This document shows, piece after piece, positions 33,001-40,792 of a DNA stretch of 64,000 nt. This stretch comes from an uncultured Vampirovibrio sp. Lineage in GTDB: Bacteria; Cyanobacteriota; Vampirovibrionia; Gastranaerophilales; Gastranaerophilaceae. The notes beneath the pieces are model-generated. The model was given only the letters and a program-made list of their open reading frames with translations. It was not told the origin of the DNA and made no database searches. Location of the stretch: assembly GCA_910584405.1 (NCBI GenBank), contig CAJUAL010000006.1, positions 62,001 to 126,000 on the forward strand, read 5' to 3'. A program made the position numbers and the translations under genes. Positions within the stretch are counted from its first letter, which is position 1. Every line of letters starts with the position of its first letter.

Positions 33001-33345
33001 ATGAGAATTAAACGTGGCAACGCAGGTGTTAAAAGACACAAGAAAATATTAAAACTTGCTAAAGGTTTCATCGGCGCTAGAAGCAGAATCTTTAAGGTTG
33101 CTAATATCGCTGTAATGAAAGCTTTGAAATACGCTTACAGAGATAGACGTACTACAAAACGTAATATGAGAAGATTATGGATTGTAAGAATCAACGCTGC
33201 TGTTAGAGAACGCGGTATGAGTTATTCAAGATTTGTTAATGCTTGTAAAAAAGCTAACATTGTTGTTAACAGAAAAATGCTTGCTGACTTGGCAGTAAAA
33301 GATCCTGAAGCATTCAACGTAATTTTTGAAACTATTTCTAAGTAG
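33001..33345 (+). CDS. rplT: 50S ribosomal protein L20
   Basis: A 114-residue assembly protein of the large subunit with the standard sequence [22 protein letters not shown], then [35 protein letters not shown]. It follows rpmI by 11 nt and ends before a strong bidirectional terminator. Confidence 0.97.
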   Translation: MRIKRGNAGVKRHKKILKLAKGFIGARSRIFKVANIAVMKALKYAYRDRRTTKRNMRRLWIVRINAAVRERGMSYSRFVNACKKANIVVNRKMLADLAVKDPEAFNVIFETISK

Positions 33346-33360
33346 TTTTTAAAGTTTAAA

Positions 33361-33391
33361 AGAGGGCGACTTTCTTTGAAAGTCGCCCTCT
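33361..33391. terminator. bidirectional terminator between rplT and a prepilin gene
   Basis: AGAGGGCGACTTTC (33361-33374), TTT, GAAAGTCGCCCTCT (33378-33391), a perfect 14-bp stem with T-rich flank on the plus strand. It lies 15-18 nt from the ends of both convergent genes. Confidence 0.88.
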
Positions 33392-33408
33392 TTGTATATA
33401 TAAATTTT

Positions 33409-34107
33409 TTAGTGTCCGCGGTATAGTCTTGTGAAGTAATCATCACGAGTTGCGGCAAAAAATCCGCATGTGGAGCCGTTTTCGTTAGAATTACCGTTGT
33501 CTGAGCAAAGGCTTTGCGGGTTTGCACTATATGCGGCAGTGGTTCCGGGTGCACCTAATGGTAAAATTCCGTCATTTGTCAATTCAAATGTAAATAAATC
33601 CCAGCCCCAGCGGTTTGGAAGTTTATTTTTGCCGTTAATATCGATAGATACCCAAACGTATCCGTTTGCAGGGTTTTCTATAGCAAACAACATTCCGTTA
33701 TTTATTACAAATGCGCCGTCATCAAATCTGTTCATATTTATTGTGCCGTTATGGAAAGATTTGTAATTGTCGCCTTCTTTATTTTTATTTCCGTATGATA
33801 TACATACGCTGTCATTTTTATCAGAATTAAAATCACCGCAGTCAGTTGTTACTCTTTGGTATTGTTTAAGTACAGGGTATAATGATTGACTGCCTTTATA
33901 GGAGGCAGGCTTTATAGAAATGTTATCGGCATCCATATCTGCAAACGCTTTTGTTAACAGTGCATAAGCTGTATTAAATTGAGCTTTTGCTGTTGCTGCT
34001 TTGTTACCTGCAATAAGGTTTGGTAATACTAAGGCTGAAACAACCCCTACGACACTTAAGGCAATCAAAATTTCACTTAGGGTAAACCCTTTTAATCTTT
34101 TTAACAT
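33409..34107 (-). CDS. prepilin-like protein
   Basis: A 232-residue prepilin with leader MLKRLKG and helix FTLSEILIALSVVGVVSALVLP, differing from the FTLAEVLITLG type of the others. Glu at +5 is kept. The globular part has CGD...DSVCISYG, VSIDINGKNKLPNRWGWDLFTFELTNDGILPLG, and two late cysteines (SLCSDNG, STCGFF). No regulator gene is adjacent. Unlike the others its tail ends DDYFTRLYRGH. Minor pilin function is inferred. Confidence 0.85.
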   Translation of the reverse strand: MLKRLKGFTLSEILIALSVVGVVSALVLPNLIAGNKAATAKAQFNTAYALLTKAFADMDADNISIKPASYKGSQSLYPVLKQYQRVTTDCGDFNSDKNDSVCISYGNKNKEGDNYKSFHNGTINMNRFDDGAFVINNGMLFAIENPANGYVWVSIDINGKNKLPNRWGWDLFTFELTNDGILPLGAPGTTAAYSANPQSLCSDNGNSNENGSTCGFFAATRDDYFTRLYRGH

Positions 34108-34249
34108 ATAAATCTATCCTCGTAATATTTCTTTTTTATTATAACATATTTTTATGCACTGCTCAAGTTATATAAGTATATTTACCCCCGCAAAAAATTT
34201 TTTTAGGAGTTTTATACAGAATGTACAAACTTTCAAGGAGTAAAAATAT

Positions 34250-34780
34250 ATGTCAATGGATATATCACCTTATGGTCAATCACAAGATAAAATAAAGGTT
34301 TTGGGAACAGGAACTGTCGGTGCTGTTGCCGGAATGAGTGCTTATTATTTGCCTGTGAGAAAAGACAGGTTTGTACGAAATGCTTATGATATTATGAAAG
34401 AACAGTCAGAAGAAAAGATTTTAAAGTTTAACGAAGCTGCTTTAAACTTATCAGGCGGAGGAAGATTAAAGCCCGAGCAAAGGTTGTTTTTATCTCAGGA
34501 AGGTGTCGCTGAAACTTTTGCTGACGTTAACGCTAAAGTTAATGATTTGAAACGAATCATTATTGACAGTAATTATATTAAGACTGTAAAAGAAGATTTA
34601 GCTAATAATTTTGCTAATTTTAAGAAATCGGAAGCTTTAAGAGATTCTGTAGCCTCAAAAGCTTTTCAAAAGATACGCTGGACCAATTTTGCCTGGGGCG
34701 CAGGTATCGGATTTGTTTTAGCTTCTGTATTAGGTGCTAAAGTTTTATCTGTTCCTCAAAAAACTGTAGAGCAAGCTTAA
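34250..34780 (+). CDS. hypothetical protein with a C-terminal membrane segment
   Basis: A 176-residue protein starting MSMDISPYGQSQDKIKVLGTG. A weakly hydrophobic stretch near residues 12-32 (GTVGAVAGMSAYYLPV) and a clear one near 150-170 (FAWGAGIGFVLASVLGAKVL) flank a helical charged middle. RBS AAGGAG. The stop lies just before the convergent lysozyme-like gene. The family is not recognised. Confidence 0.6.
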   Translation: MSMDISPYGQSQDKIKVLGTGTVGAVAGMSAYYLPVRKDRFVRNAYDIMKEQSEEKILKFNEAALNLSGGGRLKPEQRLFLSQEGVAETFADVNAKVNDLKRIIIDSNYIKTVKEDLANNFANFKKSEALRDSVASKAFQKIRWTNFAWGAGIGFVLASVLGAKVLSVPQKTVEQA

Positions 34781-34781
34781 T

Positions 34782-36251
34782 CTACTGACCTGATTTCATT
34801 TTGTAACCTGTAACAATACCTTTTTTAGCATTAGCCCAAGCTGTTTGTACAAGTTTTACATTATCTCTTAAGCTTTTTTTCTTCTTCATTGCTTTTAGAG
34901 CTCGTTGATATCGAGGTTCAAAAGTTTTAATTGCAGCTTTTCGTTTACTTGCAGGTAAATCTTTTAAGCCTGAAATAAATCTGTAAATATTACGTTCTAA
35001 TAAACTTGCTACTCCGCTTTGTCTGTATGTGTTACATAATGCGCTTGCATAATGTCCGTCTTGTAAGTTTCTTTTAATCTTTTTTGTATATTTATTCCAG
35101 TTTGGATTTTTAAATCCGTCCCAAATCCCTTTATTGTACGTAATGTCAAGAATTGCACTTTTAACAGAAGACGGAGTTTTTTCCCAATTTTTCTTACCCA
35201 TATAAGCTACTGTCATTGCTTCGTGTTTTAAAATATCTTCAGCCAAAAGTTCATATGCTTTTTCTTTTGTAATAGTTATTTTTTTGCCCGGAGCATAAGA
35301 AAGAGGTTTTCCGTCAACTCTTCCTGTATGTCCAAAACCAATAGTTGGTGCCCCTTTGCCTTTTCTAGGAATACAATCGTCATATGTAGTTAAATCAGGT
35401 ACCCCAGGTTTTCTTGTTTCAATAATAGTTAATAAATCTTTCAGGTAGTTTTCTGATACGCCTGTGATTTTTGCTACATCTGCCAAATTTTTACAAGAAC
35501 CTTTTTTTACTTTATAACGGGCAGGTATTGTTATTTTTGTACCAGGTTTAAGTGTGCAGCGAATATTTGCACATTCACTTTTTGAATATGTTACTTTATA
35601 ATCCTTACCTTCTTTTAGTTGAGGGTTTGCTGCAATGATTTGATATGTATCAATTTCGTATTTTCTGGCAAGTGATACAATATCATCTCCTTTTTTTACT
35701 GTATATTGAAATGCTTTTTCTGTTATGATATTAGGATTAGAAAATAATCCGTCGTTTGAATTATTGTTATTATTTACAACATTGTTATTGCTAACTTCGC
35801 CAGTATTAAATTGGAATGTCATTACACTGCTTGTTTTTGATTTTCCGTTTGTTACGTATGCAGATATTTTATTTTCATTTGAAAATATTTTTGGATTTTT
35901 TACTTTGTAATTTTTTGATAAAAATTCGTGTAAATCTTTTGCGAGTTTGCCGTGTTTGAATTTGTTCATTGCTTCTTTGATGTCTGCAATGCTCAGTGTC
36001 CATTTATTACCTAAGCCTTCATCGGTATTATTTGCAACAGCTTTGAAAGTTGCAAATTGGTGATTTGTCATTGATATTTTATCAGCTGTAGTAGTTTTAT
36101 TGGTTGATTTGTTAAAAATACTGACTTTACCGTTATCATTGACACTGTAACGTTTAGAACCGGCGTCAAAAGAACATCCTTTTTCCATTTTTATGGTTTG
36201 AACTTTCCCATAAATTTCAACTTTGACGTTTACAAAATCAGTGTTACTCAT
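34782..36251 (-). CDS. LysM and GH24-type lysozyme domain protein, no signal peptide
   Basis: A 489-residue protein. Residues 1-165 are an unrecognised N-terminal region with low-complexity Asn (NNNVVNNNNNSND). Residues about 180-245 form a LysM domain (YTVKKGDDIVSLARKYEIDTYQIIAANPQL...TKITIPARY). A second LysM-like stretch follows near 247-280. Residues about 280-450 resemble T4-type lysozyme: IIETRKPGVPDLTTYDDCIPRKGKGAPTIGFGHTG, which carries the Glu and Thr of the GH24 site, then DITYNKG and a basic C-terminus. No Sec signal is present, as in the gene at 24161, with which it shares a doubled GGGGA leader. It probably binds and cleaves peptidoglycan. Confidence 0.78.
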   Translation of the reverse strand: MSNTDFVNVKVEIYGKVQTIKMEKGCSFDAGSKRYSVNDNGKVSIFNKSTNKTTTADKISMTNHQFATFKAVANNTDEGLGNKWTLSIADIKEAMNKFKHGKLAKDLHEFLSKNYKVKNPKIFSNENKISAYVTNGKSKTSSVMTFQFNTGEVSNNNVVNNNNNSNDGLFSNPNIITEKAFQYTVKKGDDIVSLARKYEIDTYQIIAANPQLKEGKDYKVTYSKSECANIRCTLKPGTKITIPARYKVKKGSCKNLADVAKITGVSENYLKDLLTIIETRKPGVPDLTTYDDCIPRKGKGAPTIGFGHTGRVDGKPLSYAPGKKITITKEKAYELLAEDILKHEAMTVAYMGKKNWEKTPSSVKSAILDITYNKGIWDGFKNPNWNKYTKKIKRNLQDGHYASALCNTYRQSGVASLLERNIYRFISGLKDLPASKRKAAIKTFEPRYQRALKAMKKKKSLRDNVKLVQTAWANAKKGIVTGYKMKSGQ

Positions 36252-36258
36252 TTTTATA

Positions 36259-36277
36259 TTCCCCTATAATTATCCCC
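36259..36277 (-). promoter_or_regulatory. doubled GGGGA ribosome-binding leader, copy 2
   Basis: Minus-strand leader GGGGATAATTATAGGGGAA upstream of the ATG at 36251. It matches the leader at 25295-25311 before another wall-lytic gene. Confidence 0.5.
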
Positions 36278-36357
36278 TATATTTTTATAAAAAATTTGAT
36301 TGTGTAATTATTGCTTTTTTATATATTATTTAATTAACATATCGTTACATTTCTTTG

Positions 36358-36366
36358 TGTTATAAT
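36358..36366 (+). promoter_or_regulatory. extended -10 promoter of the MATE transporter
   Basis: TGTTATAAT is a perfect extended -10 element. The ATG follows 9 nt later at 36376, with no Shine-Dalgarno between, so the transcript is probably leaderless or nearly so. Confidence 0.6.
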
Positions 36367-36375
36367 AATCGTATT

Positions 36376-37701
36376 ATGTCAGAACAAGGGATAAAATATT
36401 ACGTAAAAGAATTACTGACAATTGCTGCCCCGATTATTATGGGAAACTTGGGTTTCATTCTTATTGGTATTGGGGATGTTGTGATTGCGGGAAGACATTC
36501 AACTGATACATTTGCGGCAATAAGTATTGCTACTGCTATTATAAATTGTATAATGACGTTCGGAATAGGTTTAATTGGCGGGATTTCTCCTTTATTGTCA
36601 AATTATCGAGGTGAAAAACGTGCTGTTAAAAAATATTTTTACCCGTCAATACGCTTTGCAATGGTTTTGGCTGTAATTATGTGTATTCTTTGTCTTGCGG
36701 TAATTCCCGTTATTCCATTGTTGGGGTTTGAGCAAAAGTTGGTTCCGCATATTCAGGAATATATATTTATAACCGCGTTTTCAACATTCGGGGCATATTT
36801 GCATATGTGCTTGAAAGAATATTTACAAGCTTTTGAAATCGTGATGTTCCCGAATTTGGTTACGATATTTTGTGTATTTTTAAATCTTTTATTAAACTGG
36901 ATTTTTGTATTCGGGGTAGGACCTATACCGTCTATGGGTGTTATAGGGCTTGCGATTGCAAGTTTACTTGTAAGATATTTTATGGCATTTGCTTTGCTTA
37001 TTTATTGTTATATGAATATGAGATTCAATAATTATCATGAAAAAGGTTATTATAAGGCTTTATTAAGTATCGGAATGCCTATATCTTTGGCTGTGTTGGT
37101 TGAATTTATAGCATTCAATTCTGTTGCAATATTTATGGGCAGAGTGGCGGGAGTTTACGCTGCGGCTCAAAATTTGGTTTGCTCATTGACGACAATTCCG
37201 TTTATGGTAACTTTTGCCGTGTCAAACGCGATTGCAGTTAAGGTAGGTTTTGCAAACGGTGCGGGACATATTGAAGATTTGAAAAAATATTCGCTTGTCG
37301 GAACAGTTATGGCTGTTGGGTTTATGATGTGCAGCGCGCTTATTTTTTGTTCTTTCCCGAAAGCTATTGTCGGCGTGTTTACGGTCGATGAAGTTTTATT
37401 TAAAATTGCGGTTCCTGTTGTTTATGTTATTTCGGTATTTCAGGTGTTTGACGGTTTGCAGGTTGCGCTTTCAGGAATATGTAAGGGGGTAAAACAAACG
37501 GATATTGTTTTATTGGCTAATTTCCTTGCGTATTGGTGTGTTTCAATTCCTGTAGGATATACATTGGCGTTTAAATATAATCTTAAATTAATTGGTTTTT
37601 GGATTGGTCTGTGCTTGTCTGCTGTTGTTTTATGCTTGATTATGATAGTAAAACTGAAAAGATTTTATGACAGACAATACAAAAACAAGAACTTAGCTTA
37701 A
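36376..37701 (+). CDS. MATE-family efflux transporter
   Basis: A 441-residue membrane protein with about 12 TM helices. MATE features are LLTIAAPIIMGNLGFILIGIGDVVIAGRHSTDTFAAISIATAI in the first half and the repeated pattern in the second (SIGMPISLAVLVEFIAFNSVAIFMGRVAGVYAAAQNLV), and ALSGICKGVKQTDIVLLANFLAYWCVSIPVGY. MATE proteins export cationic drugs or metabolites by Na+ or H+ antiport. The start at 36376 is preferred over 36355 because of the promoter position. The substrate is unknown. Confidence 0.9.
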   Translation: MSEQGIKYYVKELLTIAAPIIMGNLGFILIGIGDVVIAGRHSTDTFAAISIATAIINCIMTFGIGLIGGISPLLSNYRGEKRAVKKYFYPSIRFAMVLAVIMCILCLAVIPVIPLLGFEQKLVPHIQEYIFITAFSTFGAYLHMCLKEYLQAFEIVMFPNLVTIFCVFLNLLLNWIFVFGVGPIPSMGVIGLAIASLLVRYFMAFALLIYCYMNMRFNNYHEKGYYKALLSIGMPISLAVLVEFIAFNSVAIFMGRVAGVYAAAQNLVCSLTTIPFMVTFAVSNAIAVKVGFANGAGHIEDLKKYSLVGTVMAVGFMMCSALIFCSFPKAIVGVFTVDEVLFKIAVPVVYVISVFQVFDGLQVALSGICKGVKQTDIVLLANFLAYWCVSIPVGYTLAFKYNLKLIGFWIGLCLSAVVLCLIMIVKLKRFYDRQYKNKNLA

Positions 37702-37747
37702 GTTCTTGCTGTATTTTCGGGGATTTGTATATAATAAGTTTATTATC

Positions 37748-37882
37748 TTACAAAACGAAGAATAAAAGTGTAAACATGAAGCCTAAAGATGCTGCACTGA
37801 ATAAAAACCATGTATGCATAACAGGGTGTTGGTATGACCATATTTCTTTAATTGTACTGGTTGCATTATTGATAGTTTGCAT
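37748..37882 (-). CDS. small membrane protein (44 residues)
   Basis: A short minus-strand frame with GGAG eight bases before its ATG. The peptide MQTINNATSTIKEIWSYQHP is followed by a single hydrophobic segment (TWFLFSAASLGFMFTLLFFVL) that ends the protein. It fills most of a 295-bp gap. An overlapping plus-strand frame at 37725-37937 has no RBS and a less plausible sequence. The pairing of a good RBS with a TM helix supports the call, but no family is known. Confidence 0.5.
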   Translation of the reverse strand: MQTINNATSTIKEIWSYQHPVMHTWFLFSAASLGFMFTLLFFVL

Positions 37883-37996
37883 GTTTTATTCTCCAAATAA
37901 ACTCGTGTTTTGTATATATTCTATTTTCCATATTTAAGCTAAAACAACATCACCTGTTTGGTTGATTATTAATTTAGTTTATTTTATTATTGACTT

Positions 37997-39253
37997 ATGC
38001 GAAATGTTGAATTATTGATGCCTGCGGGCAATTTGGAAAAGTTAAAATATGCCGTAAAATACGGTGCAGATGCTGTTTATCTGGGTGTTGTAGATTTCAG
38101 TTTAAGAGCTATGAGAAAAGGTGAAATTATCACTTTGGAAAATCTTAAACGAGCTGTTGATTTGGCGCATGAGTTAGGCGCAAAGGCTTATATGACGTTA
38201 AATATTTTTGCGTTTAACAGTGATATAAAACATCTTGAACAATGTATGGAAATAATAAAAGACGCAAATCCTGATGCAATATTAGTGAGTGATTTTGGGA
38301 TTTTACGTTTATTGAGAAAATATATGCCTGATACTGAAATCCACGTCAGCACACAGACAAATATTTTAAATTACGAATGTGTAAGATTTTGGCAGGATAT
38401 GGGTGCAACACGTGTTGTGTTGGCTCGTGAGCTTTCAATCCCTGAAATTGCAGAGATTAAACGTCAGGTTCCCGATATGGAAGTTGAGTGTTTTATTCAT
38501 GGTTCTCAGTGTGTGTCATTTTCGGGAAGATGTTTGTTAAGTGATTATTTTACAAACGGAGAAAGAAAAGCAAATTCGGGAAATTGTTCTCAGCCATGCC
38601 GCTGGAGTTACAAACTTGTTGAAGAAACCCGTCCGGGTCAGTATTATGAAATCAATCAAGATGATAGAGGTTCTCATATTTTGAGTCCGAAGGATTTGTG
38701 TCTTGTAAAACACTTAAAGGACATGATTGATGCCGGGGTTGATTCATTCAAGGTTGAAGGACGTACAAAAAGTTTATATTATGTTTCTGCGGTTGCTAAA
38801 ACATACAGAAACGCGATTGATGAGATTCTAAAAAATCCTGACGCGGATATGGAAAAATATTTTCTGGAACTGAAAAAGGTTGGAAATCGCGGTTATACAA
38901 CAGGTTTCGCGCTTGGAGATAACAACTGCGACAGTTACAGCTATGATATTTCAAAAGGTTTGGCGGGTGCTGATTTCCTTTTTGAATTTCATGATAAAAA
39001 AGTTGATTTTGAATGCGGAGATAATCTGTATTTTGTAAAAGTTAAAAACAAAGTTCTTTTAGGTGATGAGGTTGAAATTATCACTCCAAGCGAACAGTTT
39101 ATAACAAAAATTACGGGAATTATTGACGAAAAAGGCGAATCTTTAGAGTTAGCAAACACAAATGCTGATGTTTATTTGAAATTTGAAAATGAGCCTGTTG
39201 AGTATGACGTTGCAATTGCAAGAACGGTGGGAGTAAAAGAACATGTTTCTTAA
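37997..39253 (+). CDS. U32-family peptidase-like protein (TrhP/YegQ type)
   Basis: A 418-residue U32 protein. E. coli relatives (YegQ/TrhP) take part in prephenate-dependent hydroxylation of tRNA U34. It shows ELLMPAGNLEKLKYAVKYGADAVYLG, IHVSTQTNILN, the family signature VECFIHGSQCVSFSGRCLLSDYF and NSGNCSQPCRWSY with clustered cysteines that may bind an Fe-S cluster, and VDSFKVEGRTKS. It overlaps yqeG by 11 bases. Confidence 0.9.
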   Translation: MRNVELLMPAGNLEKLKYAVKYGADAVYLGVVDFSLRAMRKGEIITLENLKRAVDLAHELGAKAYMTLNIFAFNSDIKHLEQCMEIIKDANPDAILVSDFGILRLLRKYMPDTEIHVSTQTNILNYECVRFWQDMGATRVVLARELSIPEIAEIKRQVPDMEVECFIHGSQCVSFSGRCLLSDYFTNGERKANSGNCSQPCRWSYKLVEETRPGQYYEINQDDRGSHILSPKDLCLVKHLKDMIDAGVDSFKVEGRTKSLYYVSAVAKTYRNAIDEILKNPDADMEKYFLELKKVGNRGYTTGFALGDNNCDSYSYDISKGLAGADFLFEFHDKKVDFECGDNLYFVKVKNKVLLGDEVEIITPSEQFITKITGIIDEKGESLELANTNADVYLKFENEPVEYDVAIARTVGVKEHVS

Positions 39254-39722
39254 GCCTGATTATAATTTAAAAAGAATTTTTGATATTGATTTAGCCGAAT
39301 TAAAAAATAATGGAATAAAAGCTATGCTGTTTGATTTAGACAGTACCTTAATGGCGTCAAAGTCCGGTTTTTATTCTGATGAGATTCTCAAGTGGCTTGG
39401 GGATGTACGTAAAGATTTTTTTATAGCGGTTGTATCTAATAATAAAAATCCTGATTATATTAAAAAAGTTAAAGAAATTTCGGATTTTCCGCTGTTATTT
39501 AATGCTTGTAAGCCAAAGACCGCTTGTGTTCGTAAATTTTTAAAAGAACATGGTTTAGATGAAAAAGAATGTGTATTGGTAGGTGATAGACCGCTAACGG
39601 ATATTTTGTGCGGTAAGAACCTTGGCTGTAAGACAATTCTTGTAGACTCGATTACAGCGGATACGGAAGCATTGATTGTACGATTTGTAAGAGCGTTGGA
39701 ACGATTAACGATTCGACCTTAG
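39243..39722 (+). CDS. yqeG: YqeG-family HAD phosphatase
   Basis: A 159-residue HAD-IIIA phosphatase. Motif I is FDLDSTLMASK, motif II VVSNN, motif III Lys in ACKPKTACVRK and motif IV GDRPLTDILCG. The N-terminal KPDYNLKRIFDIDLAELKNNGIKAMLFDLD is typical of YqeG, a relative of mitochondrial phosphatidylglycerolphosphate phosphatase. A role in phosphatidylglycerol synthesis is possible. It starts inside the end of the U32 gene. Confidence 0.88.
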   Translation: MFLKPDYNLKRIFDIDLAELKNNGIKAMLFDLDSTLMASKSGFYSDEILKWLGDVRKDFFIAVVSNNKNPDYIKKVKEISDFPLLFNACKPKTACVRKFLKEHGLDEKECVLVGDRPLTDILCGKNLGCKTILVDSITADTEALIVRFVRALERLTIRP

Positions 39723-39850
39723 GTTTTACATCTAAAGATTGAACTTTTTGCCTTGTGGTCAACTGTTACAAAATATTAAACGGATAAAACGCTTGTTATA
39801 TCTGTTGTTTGGCTGAATTTATGTGAATATTTACCCCTGGGTTTGCTTTT

Positions 39851-39879
39851 TTGCCTTAATTTGAAGATTATGTTATGAT
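39851..39879 (+). promoter_or_regulatory. candidate promoter of the pilus/secretion operon
   Basis: TTGCCT (39851-39856), 17 nt, TATGAT (39874-39879) with an extended TGT directly before the -10. It leaves a leader of about 90 nt. A second possible -10, TATAAT, is at 39945-39950. The 251-bp upstream region holds no gene but has a TGTTACAAAATATTAAA motif at 39764. Confidence 0.55.
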
Positions 39880-39973
39880 TATGTATGGATTATCAGTTGC
39901 TAAAATTACATTAAATGACTGATACTTAAATATAAGAGCTTTAATATAATGTTAATATTACAGGACTTAACAG

Positions 39974-40762
39974 ATGGGAAAAGACATGGGTAGTGATTTC
40001 TATAGTATGGAAAAGTTAACGAACAGAGAGTCAAAGCTTGGCGGCTTGAAGGCAATAGTCGTATTGTTAAGCGCAGTGTTTGTTGTATGTGCAATAACAG
40101 CAGGATGTGCGCAAAAACAAGAAGAAGATGTTGCTCAAGTTCCACAGCCTGCACCTGTTGAAGCTTCACAGCAAGAAGGTGTAAAGGTTCCTGAAGAAAC
40201 TTCTGTAGATTTGGATGTTGATACAAATCAGGCAAGTAAGATGGTTTCTTATGATGTGACTTCTGTTGGTAGAGCAGATCCGTTTATGCCGTCAGGCGAG
40301 TTAGATGCTTTTGATGAAGCTAAAAGAGCAGCTTATGCAGAAGCAAGTGCATACAATTCAAAAATTGCTGAAATTCAAAAGCTTAAAAATGTATCTTACA
40401 GAGAAGCTGATGATATAAGTCCGTACAGCTTTAATTTGCCGGTACCGCCAACTTCTTTGGCATCATCTGAAGCGGCAGCTGCAAAGATTACAAGAACAAA
40501 AGTTGTCGGCATTATGTATAACAAAACAAGCCCGTCTGCGATTATAAATGTTGATGATAAAGATTATCTTGTAAGACAAGGTGATAAAATTATCGGTCAA
40601 GAATATAAAGTTATGGAAATTAATCCTTCATGGATTACCGTAAATATGGGATCAAATGTTTATTCTGCAAGTATTGGGGAATTATTCTCTAAAGCGGATT
40701 TGGATAAATCTCAAAATGACTTGTATAATTTAAGAAACAGATTTGGTGGTAGAAAAGGTTAA
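39974..40762 (+). CDS. PilP/GspC-like inner-membrane or lipid-anchored pilus assembly protein
   Basis: A 262-residue protein with an N-terminal TM or signal segment (LKAIVVLLSAVFVVCAITAGC) that could be a loose lipobox ending in Cys. A Pro/Gln/Glu-rich linker follows, then VGRADPF (a PilP-type motif) and a C-terminal beta domain AKITRTKVVGIMYNKTSPSAIINVDDKDYLVRQGDKIIGQEYKVMEI, like the HR domain of PilP or GspC that contacts the secretin. Position directly before the secretin gene supports this. No PilM, PilN or PilO genes are found here. Confidence 0.7.
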   Translation: MGKDMGSDFYSMEKLTNRESKLGGLKAIVVLLSAVFVVCAITAGCAQKQEEDVAQVPQPAPVEASQQEGVKVPEETSVDLDVDTNQASKMVSYDVTSVGRADPFMPSGELDAFDEAKRAAYAEASAYNSKIAEIQKLKNVSYREADDISPYSFNLPVPPTSLASSEAAAAKITRTKVVGIMYNKTSPSAIINVDDKDYLVRQGDKIIGQEYKVMEINPSWITVNMGSNVYSASIGELFSKADLDKSQNDLYNLRNRFGGRKG

Positions 40763-40792
40763 GAAAAAGAAGAACAATAAGCAGGAGCAGAT

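Noticed and set aside
37725-37937. Plus-strand 70-residue frame after the MATE gene
   Set aside because: There is no Shine-Dalgarno, and the minus-strand frame in the same place has a better RBS and a cleaner membrane helix.
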